From Holtiella sp036655075 (GTDB lineage: Bacteria > Bacillota > Clostridia > Lachnospirales > Cellulosilyticaceae): a DNA stretch of 64,000 bases. The notes under the pieces are model-generated. The model ran no database searches. It was given only the letters and a program-made list of their open reading frames with translations, and was not told where the DNA came from. A program made the position numbers and the translations under genes. Numbering within the stretch: the first letter of the stretch is position 1; the number at the start of each line of letters is the position of its first letter. Positions 1 through 7,915 of this stretch are shown here, in pieces. The stretch is from positions 1-64,000 of the forward strand of contig NZ_JAVVQU010000008.1 of the NCBI RefSeq assembly GCF_036655075.1. Reading direction: 5' to 3'.

Positions 1-179
1 TGTAAGCCTTGCTCACCTTTGAGACCTTGAGGTCCTTGTAAGCCTTGCTCACCTTGGGGTCCTTGAAGCCCTTGTTCACCTTTATCGCCCTTTGGAATTG
101 TTGCGATTCTTGAGTCTACCTCTTCCTTAGTATAATAGTAACTACCAAGCCTAAATAAGTCTTTTAAAGATAAAGCCAT
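1..179 (-). CDS. Collagen-like Gly-X-Y repeat protein (N-terminal part only)
   Basis: The reverse strand reads from an ATG at 179, seven bases after an AGGAGG ribosome binding site (about 187-192). The first 32 or so residues are non-repetitive (MALSLKDLFRLGSYYYTKEE and onward) and are followed by Gly-X-Y triplets such as GDKGEQGLQGPQGEQ that run off the window edge. There is no signal peptide in the visible part. Bacterial collagen-like proteins occur as spore or surface filaments and as phage tail-fibre segments; the visible portion cannot separate these. The gene is truncated by the window, not by mutation. Confidence 0.85.
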   Translation of the reverse strand, partial: MALSLKDLFRLGSYYYTKEEVDSRIATIPKGDKGEQGLQGPQGEQGLQGPQGLKGEQGL

Positions 180-356
180 ATTGAGCCCTCCTATTGAGAA
201 ATTATGATTAGTATATAATATGATATAATCACCCCATGTTGTGATATATAAAATAAATTCTGGCAATAAATGATAACATAGTAGAAAAAAGATACAGGGG
301 TAGTTATTATCTAAGAAATAAAGAGAAGAAAATAGAAGAATTAGGAGGAAAAGCAG

Positions 357-391
357 AGGGGGGATTGCACACAGGATTAGCCCCCCCTTTT
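357..391 (+). terminator. G/C-tract hairpin with short T run
   Basis: AGGGGGG (357-363) can pair with CCCCCCT (382-388), followed by TTTT. It reads as a terminator on the plus strand, although no plus-strand gene is visible upstream of it. It may insulate the peptide locus from antisense transcription. Confidence 0.4.
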
Positions 392-469
392 GTTGATTAA
401 TAAATATAGCTTTTGCTATCAATATGACAGTAAAATTTACAAGATGCAAAAAATTATATACAATATAAG

Positions 470-490
470 TATTTACAACAACTGTAAATA
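470..490. promoter_or_regulatory. Operator-like palindrome upstream of peptide locus
   Basis: TATTTACA (470-477) and TGTAAATA (483-490) form a perfect 8-base inverted repeat with a 5-base spacer, 75 bases before the first kinase gene. The layout fits a dimeric repressor site. The regulator is not identified, and an AT-rich palindrome could arise by chance. Confidence 0.35.
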
Positions 491-564
491 GATGATAGTA
501 TTTTAATAAACATAAGTGATAATAAATTATAAATTATATATTAATAAACTGGGGAGTAAAACAT

Positions 565-1518
565 ATGGGGAAAAAGATGGGTGTATATTCTTATAGAGTA
601 TACGGCTGGCAGGTCAAATCAGAAATAGAAATACCAGAGCTTATTCAAATACCAGAAATAGTAGATGAAGAAGCAGATGTAATTGTCTGTTTGCAGGTTA
701 TGCCAGAGGACATTAGGCAAGCTCTATCTAGAGGGCAAGAAGAGTACTTTTCAAAGGATAGGATATGGATACAAATTGAGAATGTAGGAATTTATGAATT
801 AACTAAAGGGAAAGTAGTTGCTATTACACCAGTGCCTAATGTATCGATAGAGACAATCAAACAATATTTCTTAGGGCTTATTTGTTTAATACTTTGTCTA
901 CAAAAAGAAAGTCTTGGACTTCATGGTGCAGCAATTGAAGTAGAAGAGTCAGCAATTTTAATCTTGGGAGAGAGTGGTTCAGGAAAATCTACTTTAACAA
1001 CGGCTCTTAGGAAACAAGGATATCGTATGTTGTCTGATGATTTTTGTGTGCTCGGACAGAATGAACGAGGCAATTCTATAGTTTATCCAGCCTATCCACA
1101 ACAAAAGTTATGTCGAGATACTATGTTAGAGATGAACTATAATGTAAATGAATATTCAATTATACAAGAAGAACGAGATAAATTTGCAGTTCCAATTGGA
1201 AATGGATTTGCAGATAGGCCATTACCTATTAAAGCTATCTTTATATTATCACCAGAAGCATGTAAAGAGGTAGATATAGAACCTATAAGAGGGAGCTATA
1301 AAGTTACAAGTTTACTTCAACATATTAGTGCTTTTAATTTTACTGAACAATTGGGATTGCCTCGCAACTATTTTATCAAATGCATACAAGTTTTAAAACA
1401 AGTACCTGTCATTAAGCTTAAAAGACCTCTAGAGGGAATGACTGTAGAAAAACAAATAAAAATGATTAAAAGGATTTTGGAATGCAATATTGATGAAATT
1501 CAAGAGGGAGTGTGTTGA
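565..1518 (+). CDS. HPr-kinase-like peptide kinase (lasso-type tailoring kinase), copy 1
   Basis: 317 residues. A P-loop lies near residue 133 (GESGSGKST), preceded by LGLHGAA and followed by a DD pair (LSDDF), the pattern of HPr serine kinase-related proteins found in lasso peptide clusters. In characterised members of that family (the paeninodin type) the kinase phosphorylates the side chain of the C-terminal serine of the precursor. The N-terminal third has no recognised motif. The start is ATG 565 after GGGGAG. It is followed within two bases by a PqqD-like gene, so the two are translationally coupled. The substrate is inferred: the neighbouring precursor at 1870 ends in Glu, so this kinase may act on a different residue or on the precursors at 5732 and 9624. 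Confidence 0.8.
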   Translation: MGKKMGVYSYRVYGWQVKSEIEIPELIQIPEIVDEEADVIVCLQVMPEDIRQALSRGQEEYFSKDRIWIQIENVGIYELTKGKVVAITPVPNVSIETIKQYFLGLICLILCLQKESLGLHGAAIEVEESAILILGESGSGKSTLTTALRKQGYRMLSDDFCVLGQNERGNSIVYPAYPQQKLCRDTMLEMNYNVNEYSIIQEERDKFAVPIGNGFADRPLPIKAIFILSPEACKEVDIEPIRGSYKVTSLLQHISAFNFTEQLGLPRNYFIKCIQVLKQVPVIKLKRPLEGMTVEKQIKMIKRILECNIDEIQEGVC

Positions 1519-1519
1519 T

Positions 1520-1810
1520 GTGAAAGATATAGAACATATTTCATTAAATACCCAGATTATCAGGAAGCCAGATATAGATATTGTGGAGATGGATGGAGAT
1601 TTTGTAATGATGGACTTAGATACGGGTCTCTATCTTGCATTCAATCAAGTAAGCAGTGATATTTGGAATCATATTCAAGACAGAGTTACTATAAAGGAAG
1701 TTATAGAAGCAACGATGGAAGAATATGATGTATCAAAAGAAACTTGTAAAAATAGAGTAGTTGAATTAGTAGTAGGCTTAGAACAATTACATCTTATCCA
1801 GTTCATTTAA
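1520..1810 (+). CDS. PqqD-like leader-peptide recognition protein (lasso B1 type), copy 1
   Basis: 96 residues from a GTG start at 1520, one base after the kinase stop and nine bases after GAGGGAG. An in-frame TTG and ATG upstream (1490/1493) overlap the kinase and are less likely, because the GTG start gives the same length as the paralogue at 9946. The core GDFVMMDLDTGLYLAFNQVSSDIWNHI is the PqqD winged-helix signature, the RiPP recognition element that binds the precursor leader. Its likely partner is the B2 peptidase at 9152. Confidence 0.82.
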   Translation: MKDIEHISLNTQIIRKPDIDIVEMDGDFVMMDLDTGLYLAFNQVSSDIWNHIQDRVTIKEVIEATMEEYDVSKETCKNRVVELVVGLEQLHLIQFI

Positions 1811-1869
1811 CTAGGTTTAACTAGGTTAATGAAAATAGATTATATTTAAAGGTATAGGGAGGAAGAAAG

Positions 1870-2112
1870 ATGAAAAAAATTTGGTTAGATCCACAAGTAA
1901 CACTGCTAGGGGTTGAGCAAACACAAGATAACCAACCAAGCATTAAGACAAATGATTGGGTACCACCTGTTAGTGGACATAATGCAGAGTGTGAAGGAAC
2001 TGCAATCTTTGTAGGACATCAAAAAGTTGGTGATGAAGGGTTCCATTTATGGATTTGTAATGGATGTTCAATGCCAATTAAACGTAATTATGATCATGGA
2101 CATATGGAATAA
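1870..2112 (+). CDS. Lasso-leader-type RiPP precursor peptide A (Cys/His-containing core)
   Basis: 80 residues, ATG after GGGAGGAAG. The first 20 residues (MKKIWLDPQVTLLGVEQTQD) match the leader pattern seen in Firmicutes lasso precursors: W-x-x-P, hydrophobic-Leu, Thr near position 18. The remainder is unlike a lasso core: it contains three Cys, several His and ends DHGHME. If cleaved two residues after the Thr, positions 7-9 of the core are Lys, Thr and Asn, so no side chain could close the normal macrolactam. It sits directly after the PqqD-like gene and before a terminator. Mature form and activity are unknown. Confidence 0.72.
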   Translation: MKKIWLDPQVTLLGVEQTQDNQPSIKTNDWVPPVSGHNAECEGTAIFVGHQKVGDEGFHLWICNGCSMPIKRNYDHGHME

Positions 2113-2120
2113 GTACAATT

Positions 2121-2150
2121 AAGAAGGGGGTAATACTCCTTCTTTATTTG
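2121..2150 (+). terminator. Terminator after precursor A
   Basis: AAGAAGG (2121-2127) pairs with CCTTCTT (2138-2144), followed by a T-rich stretch. Placed between the precursor and the nucleotidyltransferase, it could keep precursor mRNA more abundant than the downstream enzyme. Confidence 0.5.
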
Positions 2151-2227
2151 TATTTGCTAATTCTTACGTTCGATGTATAGGGCTTAATATATAAAACATC
2201 AAAAATAAAGAGTTGAAGGAGAGTAAA

Positions 2228-3442
2228 ATGAAAGAGGCGCAAAAGCAACTCTTGCATCTCATCAATGCAGTGAGAAGGGGAGAAAAAGTAGCATGGGAGG
2301 AAGAGGTACCTCTATGGCAAGAAATAATCGAGCAAGCAGATGCACATCATATAAAGGGGTTAATTTATCCAGGAATAGATAACGAAAGTATCCAAAAGGT
2401 TGAACCACAACTATTAAAAAATTGGAAAAAAGACGTTTTTATAACAGGGGTTAGCCAAAGTCAGCATATTGCACAAGTAGTAGAGGTTTTAGAAGCATTT
2501 CAAAAAATGAACGTTCCCGTGATAGTCTTAAAAGGATTAGTGGTACGTCAATTTTATCCTCGGCCTGAGCTTAGAACAATGAGTGATGCAGATTTTTTAG
2601 TACCATTAAGGGATTTAGAGAAAATAGAATCTTATCTTCTAAGTTTAGGATATGTCAAAGAGGAGGCATCTCCGGTACATATTGCCTATGTGCATCCTAA
2701 AAGAACAACAATAGAAGTGCACTGGACGATTAGAGATGCACGTATCTTTGAGCAGGTAAATTCATTAGAGGAAGAACTTTGGAATGAAGCAGTTCCTGTG
2801 AAAATACGACATATAGAAGTGTTATCTTTAGGTCTAGAAGATCTCATCATTCACCTATGTGCACATATGGCTACACATTTACTAGTAGGAGGGTTTGGCG
2901 TTCGGCAGGTATTAGATTTAGCCTTACTGTTAGAACAGAAAGAAGATGAGGTAAATTGGGAAAACTTTAAGAGAAAGGCTCAAGTATGGAAATTAGAAGT
3001 TTTTATTGTAGCAGTGATAGGCATTTGTCATGAATTATTTGAGCTTCCTATGCCTGAAGGAGTGAAAAGTTTAGGGGAAAATAATGAAAAAATTATAAAT
3101 GAATTGATAGAGGAAATTTTTGATGGAGGGGTATATGGACGAAGTGATATGACGTATGTATTTGCCCATGAATTAGCGGCTAATAGAGGTGAGGGGGATG
3201 ATAAAAGAGGTACTATACATAATTTTTTAGATTTTTTATGTCCAGCTAAGGAGAATCTTTCTGATACATATCATTATGCTAAAAAATATCCTATTCTGTT
3301 ACCTATAGCGTGGATACATCATTTTTACAGAGGGATGACACATCATGATTATAGCATAAAAGAGAAAATTAAATTTTCCTGTAAGGCCTATATAATCTCA
3401 AAGAAACGTAGTCAGTTACTTAAGCAACTTGAACTAAATTAG
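2228..3442 (+). CDS. Nucleotidyltransferase family protein (lasso-cluster type), copy 1
   Basis: 404 residues from ATG 2228 with GGAGAG in front; a TTG at 2213 overlaps the ribosome binding site and is rejected. Residues about 96-130 carry the family pattern (IVLKGLVVRQFYPRPELR, then MSDADFLV), in which the Asp pair would bind metal and nucleotide. Family members (PF14907-like) are common in Firmicute lasso clusters beside HPr-kinase-like enzymes and are thought to act on the phosphorylated peptide, by nucleotidyl or sugar transfer. It is about 60% alike by eye to the copy at 7916. The final codons lie inside a terminator hairpin shared with the convergent phosphoesterase gene. Confidence 0.78.
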   Translation: MKEAQKQLLHLINAVRRGEKVAWEEEVPLWQEIIEQADAHHIKGLIYPGIDNESIQKVEPQLLKNWKKDVFITGVSQSQHIAQVVEVLEAFQKMNVPVIVLKGLVVRQFYPRPELRTMSDADFLVPLRDLEKIESYLLSLGYVKEEASPVHIAYVHPKRTTIEVHWTIRDARIFEQVNSLEEELWNEAVPVKIRHIEVLSLGLEDLIIHLCAHMATHLLVGGFGVRQVLDLALLLEQKEDEVNWENFKRKAQVWKLEVFIVAVIGICHELFELPMPEGVKSLGENNEKIINELIEEIFDGGVYGRSDMTYVFAHELAANRGEGDDKRGTIHNFLDFLCPAKENLSDTYHYAKKYPILLPIAWIHHFYRGMTHHDYSIKEKIKFSCKAYIISKKRSQLLKQLELN

Positions 3443-3457
3443 TCAAGTTGCTTTTTT
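3422..3457 (+). terminator. Terminator overlapping gene ends
   Basis: An 11-bp perfect stem (3422-3432 with 3443-3453) is followed by six T on the plus strand. The stop codons of the nucleotidyltransferase and of the convergent phosphoesterase both lie in the loop, so the hairpin is part of both reading frames. Confidence 0.8.
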
Positions 3458-4335
3458 AGCGTAATAATACCTATCTCAGGTGAATTAAAAATTCTTATGG
3501 GAAAGGAACTGTTTCCTAATCCACGGTTAATAATCATAGTTGTATTGTTGATTGCATGCTGTCCAGATGTATAAGATGGGAAAAATCCTTGATTAGGAGC
3601 ATATAATCCACCTACAAAAGGAAGTTGCATAATGCCTCCATGGGCATGGCCTGTAAGAATTAGGTCTATAGGAAGTTGGCTATATTGAGAAAAATATTCA
3701 GGCCTATGAGAAAGAAGAAGATTAAAAGTCTGGGATGTAAGATAAGGCGTGATTTCTTCAAGAGAGGTATTTAAATATTGAGTTTCAAGATTAGTGGGAG
3801 TGTTTATAGGAGTGTTAACATCTACAGGGTCTTGAAGCCCAACTAAGGTAATAGATTCACCTTTACTAGAAGTAAGTGTTACATGTGTTTGGTTAAGTGA
3901 TTGTGCAGGAGACTCACCTAGGCCAGACATAAAATAGGAGAAATACTTACTAGCAGCCATATACACCTCATGGTTTCCGTACACATAGTAAGTTGGAGCA
4001 ATTTGAGTAAGTTTGTTAAGAAGTTCTAAGTAATCTTCACATAGATTGCCACCAGCGGTGATAAGATCACCAGTAATAACAATAACGTTGGGAGAGAGTT
4101 GTTGAATAGGTGTAATTAATTGAGTAAAACCTGAACCAAAACTCCGACCATGTAAGTCAGAAAGGTGAACAATCTTATAATTATGAAAAGAAGAGGGGAG
4201 TTTGGAGGAAGTAACAGTATAGGGAGTAATAGTAATCATCTTGTTAAGTTGTATATTCCATAAGACAATAAAAGAACAACTTATAAGAATGACTACTAAT
4301 GTCCAAGTACAGTAGGTAGAATGAAAGAATTTCAT
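3439..4335 (-). CDS. Membrane-anchored metallophosphoesterase (YkuE-like)
   Basis: 298 residues. One N-terminal membrane segment (about residues 10-28) is followed by the calcineurin-like metal-binding motifs in order: HLSDLHGR, VITGDLI, YGNHE, LLSHRPE and GHAHGG. Together these supply the Asp, His and Asn ligands of a dinuclear metal site. The anchor places the catalytic domain outside the membrane. Substrates of this group include lipid-linked phosphates. It runs opposite to the peptide genes and its last four bases overlap the nucleotidyltransferase end, so a role in the RiPP pathway is possible but has no direct support. Confidence 0.85.
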   Translation of the reverse strand: MKFFHSTYCTWTLVVILISCSFIVLWNIQLNKMITITPYTVTSSKLPSSFHNYKIVHLSDLHGRSFGSGFTQLITPIQQLSPNVIVITGDLITAGGNLCEDYLELLNKLTQIAPTYYVYGNHEVYMAASKYFSYFMSGLGESPAQSLNQTHVTLTSSKGESITLVGLQDPVDVNTPINTPTNLETQYLNTSLEEITPYLTSQTFNLLLSHRPEYFSQYSQLPIDLILTGHAHGGIMQLPFVGGLYAPNQGFFPSYTSGQHAINNTTMIINRGLGNSSFPIRIFNSPEIGIITLKKQLD

Positions 4336-4562
4336 TGTAGATAGCTCCTTTGTTTAGTTTGTGCTTATATACTATAACATAAGAAAAAGGATTACAAGAA
4401 TGGGTTTTATGATTAATATAAAATCGTGTTTAAATATTTAGTAAAATATATAATAAAATAGATATATGTGAAGAAGAATATATTTGTGTATAATTTATTC
4501 ATCTATATAAGGGTGTTATTATTAATAGAATAGAGTAAATATAAACTAAGGGGAGTAAGAAG

Positions 4563-5477
4563 ATGATACTTCAAAAAGACTATAAATATAGGGTATATGG
4601 ATTAGAAATAGGATCAGAAATAGAGATACCAGAGTTCATAGTGGACAAGTCTATTAAAGAAAGCCCTAATCAAGTACGTATTTGTTATGGCGCTATGAGT
4701 GAAGAAATCAAGACACAAATCGCCGAAGGAAGAAAGAGTTATATGTCTAGCCAAGATATATGGTTCTATATTGATAACATAGCAACCTATCGTATTACAA
4801 ATGGTAATCTTATTGAGGTAGAACCTTGTGAAAATTGTGATACACAACTTATGAAGATATTTGTTATGTGTAGTTGTTTAGGATTTATCATGATTCAACG
4901 CAATAAAGTTGCTATTCATGGTGGCACTGTAGTTATGGGCAACAAGGCGGTTGTCATCACAGGGAATAGGGGTGCGGGTAAATCTACACTTACGACTGCT
5001 TTAAGGAAGAAAGGGTACAAGTTCTTAGCAGATGATGTTGCAGCAACTACCTTAATAGATAGGCCTATGGTCCAATGTGGATTCCCTTATCAGAAGCTTT
5101 GTGAAGATGCTATGGATGCATTAGGGTATGATAAAGCAACTTGCACTTCTTTTGAAGGTGATAACAAGGTGAAGTATATTGTGCCAGCCTTGGAGGACTT
5201 TCAAGAAGAAGATACACCACTTACTGCTATTTGTGAGATTGTGGCAAGTGATGTAGAAGCGGTAGAGATTGAAGCTATTAAAGGGCAAGAGAAGCTCCAG
5301 TATATACTCAAGAACCTATATCGTTCAGAATTTTTGCCTTCATTAGGTGTACCGACTGAATACTTCAAACAGTGTGTTCAAATTGCCAAGAGTGTAGCGT
5401 TTTATAAGGTGAAAAGGCCAAGAGAAGGTTTTACGGTAGCTGAGCAAATTAGATGTATAGAAGAAATAGTGTTATAG
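4563..5477 (+). CDS. HPr-kinase-like peptide kinase, copy 2
   Basis: 304 residues, ATG after GGGGAG. It aligns end to end with the kinase at 565: the same YRVYG start, IHGGTVV before the P-loop, P-loop GNRGAGKST near residue 131, the DD pair (LADDV) and the C-terminal KRPREGFTVAEQI stretch matching KRPLEGMTVEKQI. As in the other copy, the predicted reaction is NTP-dependent phosphorylation of a precursor residue. It lies upstream of precursor B, which ends in Ser, the residue phosphorylated in paeninodin-type systems. No PqqD-like gene follows this copy. Confidence 0.8.
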   Translation: MILQKDYKYRVYGLEIGSEIEIPEFIVDKSIKESPNQVRICYGAMSEEIKTQIAEGRKSYMSSQDIWFYIDNIATYRITNGNLIEVEPCENCDTQLMKIFVMCSCLGFIMIQRNKVAIHGGTVVMGNKAVVITGNRGAGKSTLTTALRKKGYKFLADDVAATTLIDRPMVQCGFPYQKLCEDAMDALGYDKATCTSFEGDNKVKYIVPALEDFQEEDTPLTAICEIVASDVEAVEIEAIKGQEKLQYILKNLYRSEFLPSLGVPTEYFKQCVQIAKSVAFYKVKRPREGFTVAEQIRCIEEIVL

Positions 5478-5731
5478 ATTGCATATAAAAGCAGCTCTAT
5501 AAGTATAAATATGTACTTAAAATTTGAGTTGATACAATTTCTATTTCTATTATATACTATTATAAAATATTTTTTTAAATTAGGTAAATTATACAAAGGT
5601 ATACTTTACTATTAAATGTAAGAAAAATAGTGTAATTTTTATAGTTTAGCTTTATAGATATATATAATGGATTAGAGTATAAATATTTAGTATCATATAG
5701 TAGTAAAAATAAATTTTTGAAGGAGGATTAT

Positions 5732-5959
5732 ATGAAAAGGTGGTCTAATCCAAGGATAACGCAGTTAGCACTAAGTAAGACGTATGAAAATACAAAAAAT
5801 GAACATTATTGCCACGCTATAAATAAGGTGCATCCTAATGGAAGTTGTGATGATAATCGCGATAATGGCTGTAAAGGAACAGATGTGTGTAATTGGAAGG
5901 GACAGTCTCATTTGAGTAAATGTTGTTGTAGTCCATCCAGTAGTGATATGATGTCTTAA
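5732..5959 (+). CDS. Lasso-leader-type RiPP precursor peptide B (seven-Cys core)
   Basis: 75 residues from ATG 5732, after AAGGAGGA; the TTG at 5717 overlaps the ribosome binding site. The leader MKRWSNPRITQLALSKT fits the W-x-x-P...L...T pattern of precursors A and C. The rest has seven Cys (including a CCC run), several Asn, Asp and Lys, and ends in SSSDMMS. Such a Cys-rich core is not typical of lasso peptides; disulfides, metal binding or thioether chemistry are all conceivable, but no lanthionine or radical-SAM enzyme is nearby. The terminal Ser is a plausible site for the neighbouring kinase. Function unknown. Confidence 0.68.
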   Translation: MKRWSNPRITQLALSKTYENTKNEHYCHAINKVHPNGSCDDNRDNGCKGTDVCNWKGQSHLSKCCCSPSSSDMMS

Positions 5960-5972
5960 TAAAGGTAATCTA

Positions 5973-6017
5973 AAAATAATAGCCAATATGCATTTTGAGC
6001 ATACTGGCTATTATTTT
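5973..6017. terminator. Bidirectional terminator between precursor B and ABC exporter
   Basis: A 19-base arm (5973-5991) pairs with 5999-6017 with one mismatch, and is A-rich on the left and T-rich on the right, so it can terminate both the precursor transcript and the convergent exporter transcript. Confidence 0.8.
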
Positions 6018-7725
6018 ACGCTATTTCAACCTTTAGTAAATGTTCAATTGATTCTATAGGTGTAAGCTTTTGGCTTTCTAATCTGAGAACCCGATCACAA
6101 ATGGAAAGTGCAGAAGGCCTATGAGTAATGATGAGGCAAGTTGGTTTGTGGCTGAGTGTCTTAATGGCATGGAGCACTTTGACTTCTGTTTCAGGGTCTA
6201 GTGCAGATGTTGCTTCGTCTAAGATAAGAATAGGCTTCTGTCTTAAGAAAGCTCTTGCAATCGCAAGACGTTGAGCTTGACCTTCGGAGATGCCTAGGCC
6301 TTTTTCTCCTAGAGAAGTTTCCAGACCTGTCTCAAGGGCTGAAATAAAATCCCAAGCACAAGCACCGTTAGCAGCTTGCTCAATTTCTTTATCTGTTGCA
6401 TTTAGATTACCATAGCAGAGGTTTTCTTTAATACTGCCAGAGAAAAGTGTATTACCTTGAGGGACATAAGAAATAAGTTCACGGTGAAGTGCATTGACTT
6501 CTTCATTTTGATGATTAGTATGAAGTGTCACACTACCTTCTTGAGGTTGGGCAAGTGCTAGTAGAAGTCTAATAAGGGTTGTCTTACCACCACCAGAGGG
6601 ACCTACTAGTCCTATAATCTCCCCAGGTGCTATAGAGCAAGAGACATGATTAAGTATAGGGGATTGAGGTTGATAGCCAAAAGTAACTTGGTTGAAGCAA
6701 ATGGTAGGCCTAAGTTGAGGTGTATAAGGTAATTGTTTAGGTGCGCGGTCTTCAAGCGTCATAGCTTCTACTTCCATGAGTCTTTCTACAGAGGCAAGGG
6801 ATTTGATGATGCTTGGAAGGATACTTGCAAAGCCGGAAAGTGGTCCTTGAATATTGTTGAAAAGTTGAAGCATAGCAGTCATGGTACCAAAAGTCATAAG
6901 TCCACGTGCTAGTTTTACAGCCCCTACACTAAAGACGATGAAATAAGTAAGATAAGAACTCACAGTCATAAATAATCCAGCTACAAGACCGATAATGCTT
7001 GAACGAATATTGAGTTTCATGGTTGTATCCTGAAGCGCTTCTAAGTCTTGCGTATTCTTTTTTTCTTTGCAAAAAGTTTTAATAATCATTATATTTTGAA
7101 TGGACTCTTGAATGAAGGAGTTGTACTTGATACTGTGGTCTTGAACCTCCATATAAAGTTTCTTAACTTTTTTGCCAAAGACGATGCTGCAGAGCATGAG
7201 GACAGGTGCAATGATAATAGACAAGATAGCTACTGTGCGATCTAAGAAAAAGAGAGTGATAAAAGACGCTACAAGGGTGATGGTTAAAGAGAGTAGACTA
7301 GAAACTGTACTAGTAATAAGACCGATGACAACCCCTACATCACTATTGATACGTGTGAGTAAGTTGACACTATGGTACTTGCTGTGTTCTAGCCACTCAC
7401 TGTATGTAATGTGTTCATAAAAATGTTTTTGGATGTTGTTCCTTAAAGTGGTGGAGCATTTGGTGCCTGTGATGGATGTCACAGATGATAAGGTAATCCT
7501 AAAGAGAAAGATGAGTGCCATTAGCCCTAACCACTTAAAGACGGCAGGTAAATCAGCTGATGTTGCTGAGTCAATTAGTGATTTAGACAAAATAGCAGAA
7601 TAGACGCCAATCCCTGAAAAAACTGCTGTAACGGATGTATTGAAAATCAAATAGCCAAGTACTGGCTTAGCGTGTCGACACAACCATTTGATTTGTGTCC
7701 AAGTTTTCTTTATAAGTGCAACCAT
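6016..7725 (-). CDS. ABC exporter, fused membrane and ATPase domains (lasso D-type)
   Basis: 569 residues from ATG 7725, which follows GGAGGA; a longer reading to 7827 lacks a ribosome binding site. The N-terminal half has about six membrane segments of the type I exporter fold. The C-terminal ATPase has Walker A GPSGGGKTT, a signature loop reading ISEGQAQR (canonical LSGGQ altered), Walker B LILDEAT and the switch His in ITHRP. There is no C39 leader-peptidase domain, consistent with a separate B2 peptidase cutting the leader. It is the only exporter in the locus and is the likely exit route for the modified peptides. It is divergent from the gene at 7916. Confidence 0.85.
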   Translation of the reverse strand: MVALIKKTWTQIKWLCRHAKPVLGYLIFNTSVTAVFSGIGVYSAILSKSLIDSATSADLPAVFKWLGLMALIFLFRITLSSVTSITGTKCSTTLRNNIQKHFYEHITYSEWLEHSKYHSVNLLTRINSDVGVVIGLITSTVSSLLSLTITLVASFITLFFLDRTVAILSIIIAPVLMLCSIVFGKKVKKLYMEVQDHSIKYNSFIQESIQNIMIIKTFCKEKKNTQDLEALQDTTMKLNIRSSIIGLVAGLFMTVSSYLTYFIVFSVGAVKLARGLMTFGTMTAMLQLFNNIQGPLSGFASILPSIIKSLASVERLMEVEAMTLEDRAPKQLPYTPQLRPTICFNQVTFGYQPQSPILNHVSCSIAPGEIIGLVGPSGGGKTTLIRLLLALAQPQEGSVTLHTNHQNEEVNALHRELISYVPQGNTLFSGSIKENLCYGNLNATDKEIEQAANGACAWDFISALETGLETSLGEKGLGISEGQAQRLAIARAFLRQKPILILDEATSALDPETEVKVLHAIKTLSHKPTCLIITHRPSALSICDRVLRLESQKLTPIESIEHLLKVEIA

Positions 7726-7915
7726 GATTAAATTTCCTCCATTATAATGTAGTTTTAACTTATTATAAGTAGTATAAAGACAAAATAGGGGAACCTCAAT
7801 GATACTATATATGAATATTGTAGGCACTAAGAAGTATACACTTGTATACTTTAAGGAAAAAAATGGTCATAGTATCATATAAGATGAGAATAGATAGAGA
7901 AGTAAGGGGAATAGG

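Noticed and set aside
3439..4335. Metallophosphoesterase as part of the RiPP pathway
   Set aside because: It is on the opposite strand, membrane anchored, and of a widespread type; only position links it to the locus.
7726..7827. Extended N-terminus of the ABC exporter
   Set aside because: The extra 34 residues have no ribosome site, whereas ATG 7725 follows GGAGGA.
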